NCBI GenBank assembly: GCA_002069945.1
Contig: MWCH01000008.1
Coordinates: forward strand, 1-51,814
DNA: 51,814 bases
Reading direction: 5' to 3'
Source: Microgenomates group bacterium ADurb.Bin219
GTDB taxonomy: Bacteria; Patescibacteriota; Microgenomatia; UM-FILTER-40-11
Every line of letters begins with the position of its first letter. Position 1 is the stretch's first letter. Below the pieces are notes generated by a model, which was not told where the DNA came from, searched no databases, and saw nothing but the letters and a program-made list of their open reading frames with translations. Made by a program: the position numbers and the translations under genes. Of the stretch, positions 22,625 to 30,636 are shown one piece after another.

Positions 22625-23029
22625 ATGTCACATATCTACGCAAGGCAGTTAGATCTGGTTTTGGAGTGGTTAGATAGGGGCAGAGTCAAAAAGGTACTTG
22701 ACGCCTCATGTGGTAAAGGCAGAGCAATAAAAAGGTTACACCACACATATTATGTTACAGGAGTAGATATTTCTAGAGAAATGCTAGAACATGTAAAAGA
22801 TCTAGAACTTGATAGAGTAGATTTGGTTCGGGCTGATGTTGACAAGCTTCCCTTTGATTCTAGTGTCTTTGACAGCGTGCTCTGCTTAGAAGCCCTTGTT
22901 CATTATCCAAATCCAAGAATAGCTTTGGGGGAGTTTAGGAGAGTGTTGAGACCTCACGGCTTATTGATTGTTGATGTCGACAATGAAAATTCACTTAAAC
23001 GATTAGTAAAAAAGAGTGGGATACATTAA
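22625..23029 (+). CDS. Methyltransferase, N-terminal ORF
   Basis: The 134-residue open part with SAM-binding motif I (VLDASCGKG) and the VLCLEALVHYPNP region. It lacks the C-terminal strands needed for a complete fold. It ends shortly after the slippery heptamer. See the combined entry 22544-23316. Confidence 0.6.
   Translation: MSHIYARQLDLVLEWLDRGRVKKVLDASCGKGRAIKRLHHTYYVTGVDISREMLEHVKDLELDRVDLVRADVDKLPFDSSVFDSVLCLEALVHYPNPRIALGEFRRVLRPHGLLIVDVDNENSLKRLVKKSGIH
23008..23014 (+). promoter_or_regulatory. Candidate -1 ribosomal frameshift site A-AAA-AAG
   Basis: The zero-frame codons are GTA AAA AAG (23006-23014), the same heptamer phase as E. coli dnaX. A -1 slip continues GAG TGG GAT ACA into the downstream ORF. 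I see no strong stimulatory hairpin or upstream Shine-Dalgarno. Confidence 0.4.
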
Positions 23030-23034
23030 GTAAA

Positions 23035-23316
23035 TTGTTCGAAAGGGACTTTCATCCTATGAGTGAAGGTATCTTTCGAGCATATACAGAGTTAGGGTTT
23101 AGAAGGCTTATTGAAGAAAGCGGTTTTGCTCTACAGGATATCGCTCGTCTAGGAGTTATAGTGCCTACGAATCTTCATCTGCCAGGTGGTCGAAAAATAA
23201 CTATAATAAGTCACAAGTTTTCAAAATCATCGGCTCATTTAGATCAGTTTTTGGAAACTTTTCCTCTTACAAGTTACCTGTCCACTTATACAATTGCTTT
23301 GTGTGAAAGAATCTAG
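23035..23316 (+). CDS. Methyltransferase, C-terminal ORF
   Basis: A 93-residue frame holding the last strands (FRRLIEESGFALQDI) typical of UbiE-like methyltransferases. Its only start (TTG 23035) has no signal, so it is probably reached by frameshift or is dead. Confidence 0.5.
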   Translation: MFERDFHPMSEGIFRAYTELGFRRLIEESGFALQDIARLGVIVPTNLHLPGGRKITIISHKFSKSSAHLDQFLETFPLTSYLSTYTIALCERI

Positions 23317-23384
23317 ATTTTTATTTTTGTCAATGACTCTGAGGCTAGCTAATTTCAGGTCTAGTTTGATATACTTTACGGTAT

Positions 23385-24542
23385 ATGAAGAAAAGATCAA
23401 TTACTATGCCTTTATATAAGGGCGGAAGTATATGTAATATCTTGCCCACAATTGCAGAATACAACTCCATTAAAACTTCTGATAGGGTTGAAAGATACAC
23501 CCTAGAGAAAGAAACCAGAGTTAAATTTATTGAAAAATTGAGGGAAGCAAAAAGAATAGTTATTTTAGAGGTCGATGCTTTAGCTTACGATTTATTTGCC
23601 AGAATAAAAAAAGGGTATGGTTTTTTAGAAGATTCAATAAAAATATCTTCAGTTTTTCCGACCTATACTCATACTGCATTCGCAAGCTTCATTACAGGAG
23701 CTAGTCCTTCGAAACACGGTGTTGTTGCAGGCACTTTTATGAAAGACGGGGTGGTCGATTGGATGGGTAACCTAAGTAAATCCGAGAAATTTTCCAGAAA
23801 TCTAATTACTTGTGAATCTTTGCTGCAAAATTTCAACAAGCAAGGGAAAAAAGTAGTCTCGATTCTTTATGATGTCAATGATGATAATTTTTCAAGATAT
23901 CTTTATCCGAATCCAATTTTTGTGTCCAGTAAAAGTTCTGCTCAAATTTTGATTGAACAGGCATATGATGTGGAAAAAAGAGTTTTCAAGAAAATATTAG
24001 AGTTTGCACCTCGTGATTTTTACATTCTTTCAGCCTATTTTTGGTTTCTTGATGGCGTGAGCGGGGAGTATGGAAAGTTTAATAAAGAAACATTTAATTA
24101 CCTTAAGTTCTTTTTTAGAAGAGTTGAACACTTAATGAAAAAATTTCCTAGAAAAACATTATTTGTAATTATGGGCGACCATGGTCACACAAGTCTTAGG
24201 AAAACTATTGTGATTGATCAGAAGAGTGTCGAGAAAATTAACCAAATATCTAAGTCGCAATTTGCCCTGGACGGAAGAGTAATGATGTTCTATTCCCAAA
24301 ATCCGAATTTAACAAGAAGGTTGTTTAATGAGGAGGCAGGAAGCTTTGTGGAAGAGATGTCGAAAAATAATTATGTTCGTCTTATTGGAGGAAGATGCGA
24401 GGTTGAGGATAGAATTGGTAATCTAATTTTTTTAGCTAAGCCTCACTACACTGTTAGATTAAAGCCCAAAAAGAAAAAAGCCACCCATGGAGGACTAAGT
24501 AAGGAAGAGATGCAAACAGTTTTCGGATTTTTTATGAACTAA
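23385..24542 (+). CDS. Type I phosphodiesterase/nucleotide pyrophosphatase-like enzyme
   Basis: 385 residues of the alkaline phosphatase superfamily. IVILEVDALAYDLF gives the first metal Asp; SSVFPTYTHTAFASFITGAS has the nucleophile Thr and the FPT...TG.xPxxHGV pattern; VIMGDHGH supplies the second metal set; THGGLSKEEM near the end gives the last His. Such enzymes cleave phosphodiester or pyrophosphate bonds of nucleotides or nucleotide sugars. No signal peptide, so it acts in the cytoplasm. Two nt separate it from the next gene. Confidence 0.75.
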   Translation: MKKRSITMPLYKGGSICNILPTIAEYNSIKTSDRVERYTLEKETRVKFIEKLREAKRIVILEVDALAYDLFARIKKGYGFLEDSIKISSVFPTYTHTAFASFITGASPSKHGVVAGTFMKDGVVDWMGNLSKSEKFSRNLITCESLLQNFNKQGKKVVSILYDVNDDNFSRYLYPNPIFVSSKSSAQILIEQAYDVEKRVFKKILEFAPRDFYILSAYFWFLDGVSGEYGKFNKETFNYLKFFFRRVEHLMKKFPRKTLFVIMGDHGHTSLRKTIVIDQKSVEKINQISKSQFALDGRVMMFYSQNPNLTRRLFNEEAGSFVEEMSKNNYVRLIGGRCEVEDRIGNLIFLAKPHYTVRLKPKKKKATHGGLSKEEMQTVFGFFMN

Positions 24543-24544
24543 AA

Positions 24545-25615
24545 ATGTCAACAATAGAAAGATTGGAAGAAATAGATCTCAATATAACTAATAGGTGTAA
24601 TATAGGTTGCTCGCATTGTTTATTCGCTGCAGGACCAGAAAAAGATGATAATCTCTCACTTGGAGAGATAGAAAGTGTGTTGGAAGACGGCAGGAAACTT
24701 GGGGCAGAGGAGGTTCATATATCTGGAGGTGAGCCTACTGTCAGGAGGGATCTTGAAAAAGTTTTAAGAATTGCAGATAGTAAAGGATACTTCGTAAGGC
24801 TTCAAACGAATATGTGGGCTTTTACACCAAAGATGCTGCCCTTGATAATGGAAACGACAGATGAGGTTCTCACCAGCCTAGACGGTCTTGAGGCCTCTCA
24901 CGATCTAATAAGAAAACCTGGTTCGTTTCAGAAAACAACCAGCTCGATTGACCGTTTGTTAGAAGTTGGGATTCGAGTTGTTGTAATAACCGCTGTACAG
25001 AGAAAGAATTATCAAGATATTCCAAAACTTGTTGAATTTGTTTCGAATAGAGAGGTAAATGCTCATTTTCTCTTTAGTATTACGCCCTTAGGTCGAGCTA
25101 CCCAGGAAGATGTTGTTTCGGTTATTGAGTGGGAGAAATTAGTGGAGAAACTCTATGAAACATATAAAGCTAGAGATTTATCAACCGATGTGGTGTGTGA
25201 GCTACATCACTTAAGAGGAGATGAATCTTTTACCTTTAACGGCGCTGAATGTAGATTGTATACGAGGAACCATGCAGTAGTCTTGCCTGACGGTAGAGTT
25301 TATCCGTGTTCAATGTTTATTACCACTGATAAATTTCTGGGAAATATCAAAAAGGAACCCTTCGAAGAAATTTGGAGCAATTCACCAGTGTGGAGTTTCT
25401 ACGATAATCGAATAAATGATCCTAGTTGTGGTAACTGCAAATTAATTGCTCTTTGTAAAGGAGGTTGCCCTGGTTATTCATACTTTTTTACGGGAGATAT
25501 TACCAAGTGTGATCCACGTTGCGAGCCTGGTATGTATCCAGTGTGTCCGTCATGGAAACTGAATTTAAGAAAAGCTACCCTCTCCTGCTCCACTTGGCGG
25601 GTAATGAAAAGATAA
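24545..25615 (+). CDS. Radical SAM/SPASM enzyme 2
   Basis: 356 residues. DLNITNRCNIGCSHCLF gives C18, C22 and C25, VHISGGEPTVR the SAM-binding GGEP. The SPASM part has PDGRVYPCSMF, LGNIKKEPFEEIW, and CGNCKLIALCKGGCPGYSYF with later Cys residues. It differs from enzyme 1 in the core, so they probably catalyse successive steps. MoaA/PqqE-like maturases and BtrN-like dehydrogenases share this architecture; the substrate is unknown. Confidence 0.85.
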   Translation: MSTIERLEEIDLNITNRCNIGCSHCLFAAGPEKDDNLSLGEIESVLEDGRKLGAEEVHISGGEPTVRRDLEKVLRIADSKGYFVRLQTNMWAFTPKMLPLIMETTDEVLTSLDGLEASHDLIRKPGSFQKTTSSIDRLLEVGIRVVVITAVQRKNYQDIPKLVEFVSNREVNAHFLFSITPLGRATQEDVVSVIEWEKLVEKLYETYKARDLSTDVVCELHHLRGDESFTFNGAECRLYTRNHAVVLPDGRVYPCSMFITTDKFLGNIKKEPFEEIWSNSPVWSFYDNRINDPSCGNCKLIALCKGGCPGYSYFFTGDITKCDPRCEPGMYPVCPSWKLNLRKATLSCSTWRVMKR

Positions 25616-25639
25616 CAATTTATTTTATAATGTTTTAAA

Positions 25640-26617
25640 ATGATTAGGGAACCCATAGATATTATAATCGTGACCTGGAATGCCTGCGATTATACCAGAT
25701 ATTGCCTCGATAGTATTAGGAGTCACACCGACTATCCGTATAATCTTATAGTAGTTGATAATGGTTCTATTGATGGAACCATTGACTATTTGGAGAGACA
25801 AGATGATGTTCTCCTTATTCAAAATCGAGAGAACTTGGGATATGGAGGAGCTATAACACGAGGTTACGAGGTGGGAGATAGTCATCTAACCTGTGTTATG
25901 AATAACGATATTGTGGTTTCTCCAGGGTGGCTTGAGCCCATGGTGAGAATTATGAGGCAAGACAGAGAGATTGGCATTCTTGGGACACTAAGACCAGCCA
26001 GTTTTTGTTTGCATCCCGATGGACAAAGAGATACGGGTTTAGTGCTGAGAGAAACCAGAGGATATAAACTTCCAGACCCAGAAGTTTGGTTAGAACAGTT
26101 TTGCTCTCCTTATACTTATGAGGATTTTGTCGAAGAGGCAAAAAGGATAAACAATTTTGGTTTAAGAGAAATTGAAGGACCGCCATCTTTTATTAGCACA
26201 TGCTGTGTCCTTGTTAATAGAGAAATAATCGATAGAATAGGTGGTCTAGCAGACCCTAGGTTTTTTAGATACGGATGCGAAGATGTGGATCTCTCTTGGA
26301 GGATCTCAATAGAAGGTTATAAAATTGCGCTTACCTCCGAAGCCTATGTACATCATTTTAAGCATGTAAGCGTTGAGGTTAGTGATCTTGACAGAAAAGC
26401 ATCGACCGAGGGGAATATGAGAATTTTCTATGAGAAGTGGAGAAACGAAATTAATCGATTTTTGACTGCCAAATTAAGTGAGGGAGTAGATGTAAAAAAA
26501 AGACTAGGTGAAGAAGATCCAGATTATTGGTTCCTAGCAAGACTTGAAGGAATGATAGGAGCAGAAAAGTTTTGGCAGTCAGTTGAAAGAGTAAAATCTG
26601 GAAAGGAGCGAATATGA
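25640..26617 (+). CDS. Family 2 glycosyltransferase
   Basis: 325 residues, GT-A fold. IDIIIVTWNACDYTRYCLDS begins the nucleotide-sugar site, VVDNGSIDGT follows, and MNNDIVVSPGW carries the DxD-like metal motif. FRYGCEDVDLSWR is the acceptor-side ED motif of rhamnosyl- and similar transferases. No membrane anchor. A TATAAT lies 8 nt before the ATG, so it may also start separately. It overlaps the next gene by 4 nt (ATGA). Confidence 0.85.
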   Translation: MIREPIDIIIVTWNACDYTRYCLDSIRSHTDYPYNLIVVDNGSIDGTIDYLERQDDVLLIQNRENLGYGGAITRGYEVGDSHLTCVMNNDIVVSPGWLEPMVRIMRQDREIGILGTLRPASFCLHPDGQRDTGLVLRETRGYKLPDPEVWLEQFCSPYTYEDFVEEAKRINNFGLREIEGPPSFISTCCVLVNREIIDRIGGLADPRFFRYGCEDVDLSWRISIEGYKIALTSEAYVHHFKHVSVEVSDLDRKASTEGNMRIFYEKWRNEINRFLTAKLSEGVDVKKRLGEEDPDYWFLARLEGMIGAEKFWQSVERVKSGKERI

Positions 26618-27477
26618 CGCCAGAATACAACAAAAGACTAACAGAAACTTTAATCCAAGGGCATGTTTCAGTGGATAACATAAGAGAGATTTTAAGAAAA
26701 GAAGGTTTGCATTTGTCGGATGATTCAGTGAGAAATATTGCCTACGGGATAATGGTTTTTAGGGAGATTGGAGGAGAACTATTCCAAGAACCATTTTTTA
26801 TCTATGGGTCTACAGCTAAGGGCACGGCTGGTGTCGAGCCTAAGATTCAAGAGATACAATACTGGAAGGATTTACACTTCTTGGGAAGCACATTTCGAAT
26901 TTATGGCATGAGCGATCTGGATATAAGATGTGTTGCTCAGGATCCGCAAGGCGTGTTTGAAATTATAGCGAAATCGAAAGACAATCTTTCACCCTTTACC
27001 CTCAGACCTGTAGGTATTAGAGTGGACAACATTCAGGATGTTGAGGATGATATTAAAAGGACAGATGCGCCCTCTTTCTATAGAAGAGTCTTACTTCTTA
27101 ACTCCCCAATAGTCTTGAGTGGACAAGATACTTTGGGGACGCTTACTGAAGTTGGTAGAGATTATCTGTCACAAGTTGATGAGACTTATGAAAAAGAGAT
27201 GGCAGAAGCTAGAAAGATAGTAAGAAGTAGGTTGGAAGGTTCTGTCGCAACATTTCTGGATTCTGGTGAACTATCTGGGAGATTTCCAGTTTTTTATTCC
27301 GAAAGGAATCTAATAATTAAAAATTTCCAGAGGACTCATTCTTTTAAGATTTCCTTTAGCTTGAGGGAGAGTTCGCTAGTTGTAGTTGAGGTGAATAGCG
27401 AGAAGGATTGCTCTAGACATCATCTAAGGGTTTGTGATAATCCAAGCACTCCTTTTAACGAGATAAATAATATCTAG
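26614..27477 (+). CDS. Nucleotidyltransferase-like protein
   Basis: 287 residues. FFIYGSTAKGTAG and YGMSDLDIRCV form the GS...SDLD active-site pair of Pol-beta-fold nucleotidyltransferases, split by an unusual 30-residue insertion. Unlike the gene at 18900 it keeps its Asp residues, so it is probably active, adding a nucleotide to a small molecule, protein or RNA. A later VVVEVNSEKDC segment may hold the third Asp or Glu. Last gene of the island operon. Confidence 0.65.
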   Translation: MTPEYNKRLTETLIQGHVSVDNIREILRKEGLHLSDDSVRNIAYGIMVFREIGGELFQEPFFIYGSTAKGTAGVEPKIQEIQYWKDLHFLGSTFRIYGMSDLDIRCVAQDPQGVFEIIAKSKDNLSPFTLRPVGIRVDNIQDVEDDIKRTDAPSFYRRVLLLNSPIVLSGQDTLGTLTEVGRDYLSQVDETYEKEMAEARKIVRSRLEGSVATFLDSGELSGRFPVFYSERNLIIKNFQRTHSFKISFSLRESSLVVVEVNSEKDCSRHHLRVCDNPSTPFNEINNI

Positions 27478-27636
27478 TAAATTATTTGGCGGTAGCCTTG
27501 GAATTTACCTTAATGAAGTAGTAAAAACGGTTCGAAACTGGCGAATTTAGCAAAAAATGGAGCTAAGATTTTCGAACCTGCAAAACTGCCCGATAATTCA
27601 ACCCAAAAGCGGTCTTTGCGACCCTCTCGTCCTACC
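27478..27636 (+). other. Right flank of the island, decayed
   Basis: No gene. An open stretch (SLGIYLNEVVKTVRNWRI) ends at a stop, then repeat copy 2 and a segment similar to 19930-19980 run up to the CCA of tRNA-Gln. Confidence 0.35.
27571..27585. repeat. 15-bp island-flank repeat, copy 2
   Basis: TTCGAACCTGCAAAA, identical to 19908-19922, about 52 nt from the 3' end of tRNA-Gln. Confidence 0.5.
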
Positions 27637-27711
27637 TGGCTGCGGGGCTAGGATTCGAACCTAGGATTTTCTGCTCCAAAGGCAGACGTGCTACCGCTAC
27701 ACCACCCCGCA
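27637..27711 (-). tRNA. tRNA-Gln(TTG), CCA encoded
   Basis: Acceptor TGCGGGG/CCCCGCA with the U1-A72 pair and G73 expected for Gln, anticodon stem TCTGC/GCAGA with loop CTTTGGA. CCA lies at 27639-27637. A TATAAT lies just upstream on the minus strand. Confidence 0.95.
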
Positions 27712-27801
27712 CTTAAAATAATTATACCAACAACTTCATTTGTTTTAAAGCTGGCTGTTCTTTGGTATAATTTAGCACAAGCTCTTGTTCTTTGAAATTT
27801 T

Positions 27802-27883
27802 GCCGAAGTGGCGAAATTGGTAGACGCGCACGGTTCAGGGCCGTGTTCCGAAAGGATTGTGGGTTCAAATCCCACCTTCGGCA
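27802..27883 (+). tRNA. tRNA-Leu(CAG)
   Basis: Acceptor GCCGAAG/CTTCGGC, anticodon stem CACGG/CCGTG with loop TTCAGGG, long variable arm. Promoter TATAAT at 27766. Confidence 0.95.
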
Positions 27884-27924
27884 CTCTTTGGTCAAAAAGG
27901 GTTGAAATTAAAAGTCATCTATTT

Positions 27925-28008
27925 GCGGACGTGGCGAAATTGGTAGACGCGCAGGCATGAGGAGCCTGTGGCCTAAAAACCTTGGAGGTTCGATTCCTCT
28001 CGTCCGCA
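27925..28008 (+). tRNA. tRNA-Leu(GAG)
   Basis: Acceptor GCGGACG/CGTCCGC, anticodon stem CAGGC/GCCTG with loop ATGAGGA, long variable arm. With TAG, TAA and CAG this is the fourth Leu tRNA of the window. Confidence 0.95.
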
Positions 28009-28020
28009 CCTGTTTTTATT

Positions 28021-28092
28021 GAGCTCGTAGCTCAGTGGTAGAGCGTTCGGCTTACATCCGAAAGGCCGGGGGTTCAATCCCCTCCGGGCTCA
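28021..28092 (+). tRNA. tRNA-Val(TAC)
   Basis: Acceptor GAGCTCG/CGGGCTC, anticodon stem TTCGG/CCGAA with loop CTTACAT, T-loop TTCAATC. Confidence 0.95.
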
Positions 28093-28115
28093 CAAGTTGC
28101 GATTAAAAAGGGGAA

Positions 28116-28526
28116 TTATTCCTGTGGGCCAGAAGATTCTTTAACCAATTTAACCGAGTTGACCAACCTTAAAATTTCTCCTTTATTGCTTTCAATTTGT
28201 GTAGCGCCGGATTCTTTTTGGTATTGAATCAAAAGCTCGGAAAGAGTATTTTGCATTCCCTTAAGATCGGCTCTACTGTCAATGATCTTCTCTGAGATTT
28301 CCGCAACATTCCCCTGTTTTAAAATTTGAGCTTTAGTAGCCTGGCGGATTTTAGAAGCTTCCTTGACTTTATCGTCATGTTCTTTAAACGTCGTGTCGTT
28401 TTGGAAGCTATCGTCATACATTTGCTTTTGATTTTTAATTTCTTCCTTTAGGGTATCAATCTGGTCAATCAAGGTTTTGATTTGATTTTCCAAATTTAAA
28501 TAATCATTGGCGTTTGTTGAATCCAT
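28116..28526 (-). CDS. Coiled-coil protein (unknown)
   Basis: A 136-residue soluble protein, nearly all helical, with heptad-like Leu/Ile spacing from about residue 10 to 45 (LENQIKTLIDQIDTLKEEI) and again at 80-120. No Cys, Gly-poor, no known domain. The start is ATG 28526. It lies convergent to the tRNA-Val cluster. A scaffold or adaptor role is possible, but nothing around it indicates one. Confidence 0.55.
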   Translation of the reverse strand: MDSTNANDYLNLENQIKTLIDQIDTLKEEIKNQKQMYDDSFQNDTTFKEHDDKVKEASKIRQATKAQILKQGNVAEISEKIIDSRADLKGMQNTLSELLIQYQKESGATQIESNKGEILRLVNSVKLVKESSGPQE

Positions 28527-28577
28527 AAAGGATAATATATCTCCAAAAACGAAGGTAAATCAAGGGCTAAATCACTC

Positions 28578-28606
28578 TTGAATCGTTTTGTGGGCAATGC
28601 TACAAT
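28578..28606 (+). promoter_or_regulatory. tRNA-Phe promoter
   Basis: TTGAAT 28578-28583, 17 nt, TACAAT 28601-28606, 9 nt before the tRNA. Confidence 0.6.
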
Positions 28607-28615
28607 TTGTTTTAG

Positions 28616-28688
28616 GCCGGGATAGCCAAGGTAGTCACGGCGCGTGTCTGAAAAACATGAGATCTCAGTGCAACTCTGGGTCCCGGCA
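28616..28688 (+). tRNA. tRNA-Phe(GAA), unusual T-loop
   Basis: Acceptor GCCGGGA/TCCCGGC, anticodon stem CGTGT/ACATG with loop CTGAAAA. The T-loop is TGCAACT, with G at position 55. The D-stem has only 3 bp. Confidence 0.9.
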
Positions 28689-28724
28689 CATCTCACCTAT
28701 TTGTTCGATGCAAGCCATCTTAAA

Positions 28725-28994
28725 ATGAACTTTGTTTATGTTATTAAGTGTAATAACGGAAAGTATTACACAGGAATAACAAATAATTTAAAAAAGAGAA
28801 CAACAGAACACTGTTTAGGAAAGGGATCTCTTTTTACAAAGTCTCATTTGCCTGTAAAGTTGGTATATTTTGAAAATTTTTTATCAAGGTACGATGCTGC
28901 CCAAAGAGAGAAAGTGATAAAAGATATGAGTCAAAAGAAAAAGCTGGCGTTGATTAAAAAGTTTACATCGAGCGATAGCGAGATGCGGAAGTAG
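28725..28994 (+). CDS. GIY-YIG nuclease-domain protein (YhbQ/UPF0213-like)
   Basis: About 89 residues from ATG 28725, chosen because the GIY-YIG fold begins at once: FVYVIKCNNGKYYTGITNNL supplies both tyrosines and LKKRTTEHCLG the catalytic Arg, followed by a conserved Glu in QREKVIK. The frame opens earlier, but that part is the tRNA-Phe antisense-like sequence. The stop lies inside tRNA-Gly (28985). Wedged between two tRNA genes, it may be a mobile or homing-like nuclease. Confidence 0.8.
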   Translation: MNFVYVIKCNNGKYYTGITNNLKKRTTEHCLGKGSLFTKSHLPVKLVYFENFLSRYDAAQREKVIKDMSQKKKLALIKKFTSSDSEMRK

Positions 28995-29059
28995 TTCATC
29001 GGTAGAACGTCTCCTTGCCAAGGAGAAGGCGGCGGGTTCAATTCCCGTCTTCCGCTCCA
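28985..29059 (+). tRNA. tRNA-Gly(GCC), CCA encoded
   Basis: Acceptor GCGGAAG/CTTCCGC, anticodon stem TCTCC/GGAGA with loop TTGCCAA, canonical T-loop TTCAATT. CCA is encoded at 29057-29059. The first 10 nt overlap the GIY-YIG gene. Confidence 0.95.
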
Positions 29060-29060
29060 A

Positions 29061-30398
29061 TTATTTTCTTTCTATTGAAGAATAGATGGGATAGTAAAGA
29101 AAGACGGCCGGTGTTTCTTCGGTCAAAAATCTTTGAAAATCAAAATAAATTTTCTTTCTCTCGTCTGTGATTAGGGTTTTTCTTCCGTCTTCAAGTAATT
29201 TATCAATTCTCGGGTTGGAAAAATGGGTAATATTGCGTGCTTGTCCGGTATGCCAATAAGAATATTGGTCCGGATCTAAAGGAATTTTTTCAATGGCCAG
29301 AAAAAAATCATATTCATCTTGTGGCAAAGAAGAAAATTTAATCTCAGTTTTTAAGCCAATTTTATTTAATTCTTCCTGAATGGTTTTTGCCTGTTCTTCA
29401 AGCAAAGGGAAGGAATAAATAGAAAAAATCCGATCTTTTTCAATTTTAATCTTCTCCAACAATAATTTAGCTTTTGCCAAGTCTTTTTCGTATTTTTTTA
29501 CACCCGGGTTAAAATAAATTGACGAAGGAGAAATCGGCGAAATCGCTCTTTTTTGATCAGGAAATTTTGAAAGAGCATAGGCAACCGCCTGGCGAAAATT
29601 TTTATCAGAAGAGGGATCCTTGGCGGTATTAAAAAATAACGCCAGATAACGGTCGGTTTTAGGAATTTTATCAATTTTAAGGTTATTTATCCCGGCAAAA
29701 TACTGAGGATTTTCAATTTCTTTAATGATATCTATCTCGCCTAAGGCAAAAGCGGTTTTCAGATAGGATTCGTTTGTATAAAACTTAAAATGAAGATTTA
29801 GTAGGGAGCTGCTTCTGGTTTTAGGCTTAAGAAGGATAGATTTTAAGGTTTTTCCGGAAGTTTCGACTTTGTCGATCCGGTAATCGCCTAATCCGATAAG
29901 GCCTTTCTTAAAAATTGGTTGCGATAAAACCGAGAGAAGAGGAGAAAAAGGTTCATTTAAAACAATTTTTAAAAGGTAGGAATCTATAGGCATAACTTTG
30001 GCGTCCTTGAAGTTGTAGTTGATATCGTTGGCGTTAAATTCCGTTCCGTCATGCCAGAAAAATTTCTTCTTGCCAAAATAGAATGAATAAATTTTTTCGT
30101 CCGAGGAAATTTCCCAACGATCACAAAGCTTGGGAACAACTTCTCCTTCGGGAGTAATTTCCGTCAAACCAAAGCTGATGTATTGCAAAATTTCTTCGGG
30201 GATATCTTCAAGCGAATATTTTCCAACCAAACCGATCTTTTCCGTTTTGCGAAACAAATTGTATTTTTGAAAAATATTAGAAAGAAAAAAATAAAACGAA
30301 ATTCCGATTAGAATTCCCGCAAAAATGACCAAAAACCTTTTTTTAAGAAAGGCGGAGCTAAGCCGGAAAAAGAACCTTATTTTTTTAAAAAATTGCAT
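29061..30398 (-). CDS. ABC-type peptide-binding protein, SBP family 5, membrane-anchored
   Basis: 445 residues with an N-terminal TM anchor (about 22-42, FLVIFAGILIGISFYFFL) instead of a lipobox. WEISSDEKIYSFYFGKKKFFWHDGTEFNANDI is the hallmark of OppA/DppA-type solute-binding proteins, and FRQAVAYALSKF is the second family landmark. It captures oligopeptides or similar for import. No permease or ATPase gene lies next to it. SecG follows at 7 nt. Confidence 0.85.
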   Translation of the reverse strand: MQFFKKIRFFFRLSSAFLKKRFLVIFAGILIGISFYFFLSNIFQKYNLFRKTEKIGLVGKYSLEDIPEEILQYISFGLTEITPEGEVVPKLCDRWEISSDEKIYSFYFGKKKFFWHDGTEFNANDINYNFKDAKVMPIDSYLLKIVLNEPFSPLLSVLSQPIFKKGLIGLGDYRIDKVETSGKTLKSILLKPKTRSSSLLNLHFKFYTNESYLKTAFALGEIDIIKEIENPQYFAGINNLKIDKIPKTDRYLALFFNTAKDPSSDKNFRQAVAYALSKFPDQKRAISPISPSSIYFNPGVKKYEKDLAKAKLLLEKIKIEKDRIFSIYSFPLLEEQAKTIQEELNKIGLKTEIKFSSLPQDEYDFFLAIEKIPLDPDQYSYWHTGQARNITHFSNPRIDKLLEDGRKTLITDERKKIYFDFQRFLTEETPAVFLYYPIYSSIERK

Positions 30399-30404
30399 TT
30401 AAGG

Positions 30405-30620
30405 CTAAAAAAACAGGGTCTGGGCCAAAGAGGAGATCAAAAAAAGAACGGCAATGATAATGGTCAATCTGAAAAAAGCCTGGTCAATTCCCCTTCTTTT
30501 TAAAAAATTGCTTTGGCCGCCGAAAGACTTGCCCAATCCTGTTCCTTTCGGTTGCAATATGACCAGAACAATCAAAAGTAAGGACAAAATAATTTGAACC
30601 ACCGTCATTAAATTCTTCAT
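30405..30620 (-). CDS. secG: Preprotein translocase subunit SecG
   Basis: About 71 residues with two TM helices (VVQIILSLLLIVLVILQ and LTIIIAVLFLISSLAQTLFF) around the conserved QPKGTGLGKSFGGQSNF loop. ATG 30620 is preferred to the upstream TTG 30635 because it gives the usual short N-terminus. SecG joins SecYE in the inner membrane. Confidence 0.9.
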   Translation of the reverse strand: MKNLMTVVQIILSLLLIVLVILQPKGTGLGKSFGGQSNFLKRRGIDQAFFRLTIIIAVLFLISSLAQTLFF

Positions 30621-30636
30621 CGCTATCAGCCTCAAA

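Larger units (their letters stand above)
22544..23316 (+). pseudogene. SAM methyltransferase broken by a TAG and a frameshift (pseudogene or recoded)
   Basis: From ATG 22544 (coupled to the preceding stop) the frame runs through TAG 22604-22606, then a class I methyltransferase core (VLDASCGKGRAIKRL, VTGVDIS, LPFDSSVFDSVLCLEALVHY), to a stop at 23027. Moving to the -1 frame at A-AAA-AAG (23008-23014) restores KKEWDTLSKLFERDFHPMSEG and the C-terminal half ending at 23316. Total would be about 257 residues, normal for the family. Two lesions favour a pseudogene; translation from ATG 22625 would bypass the TAG and leave only the frameshift. Confidence 0.65.

Noticed and set aside
27648-27884. 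78-residue minus-strand ORF over tRNA-Gln and tRNA-Leu
   Set aside because: It is the antisense translation of two tRNA genes (GFEPTILSEHGPEPCAS is the usual artefact).
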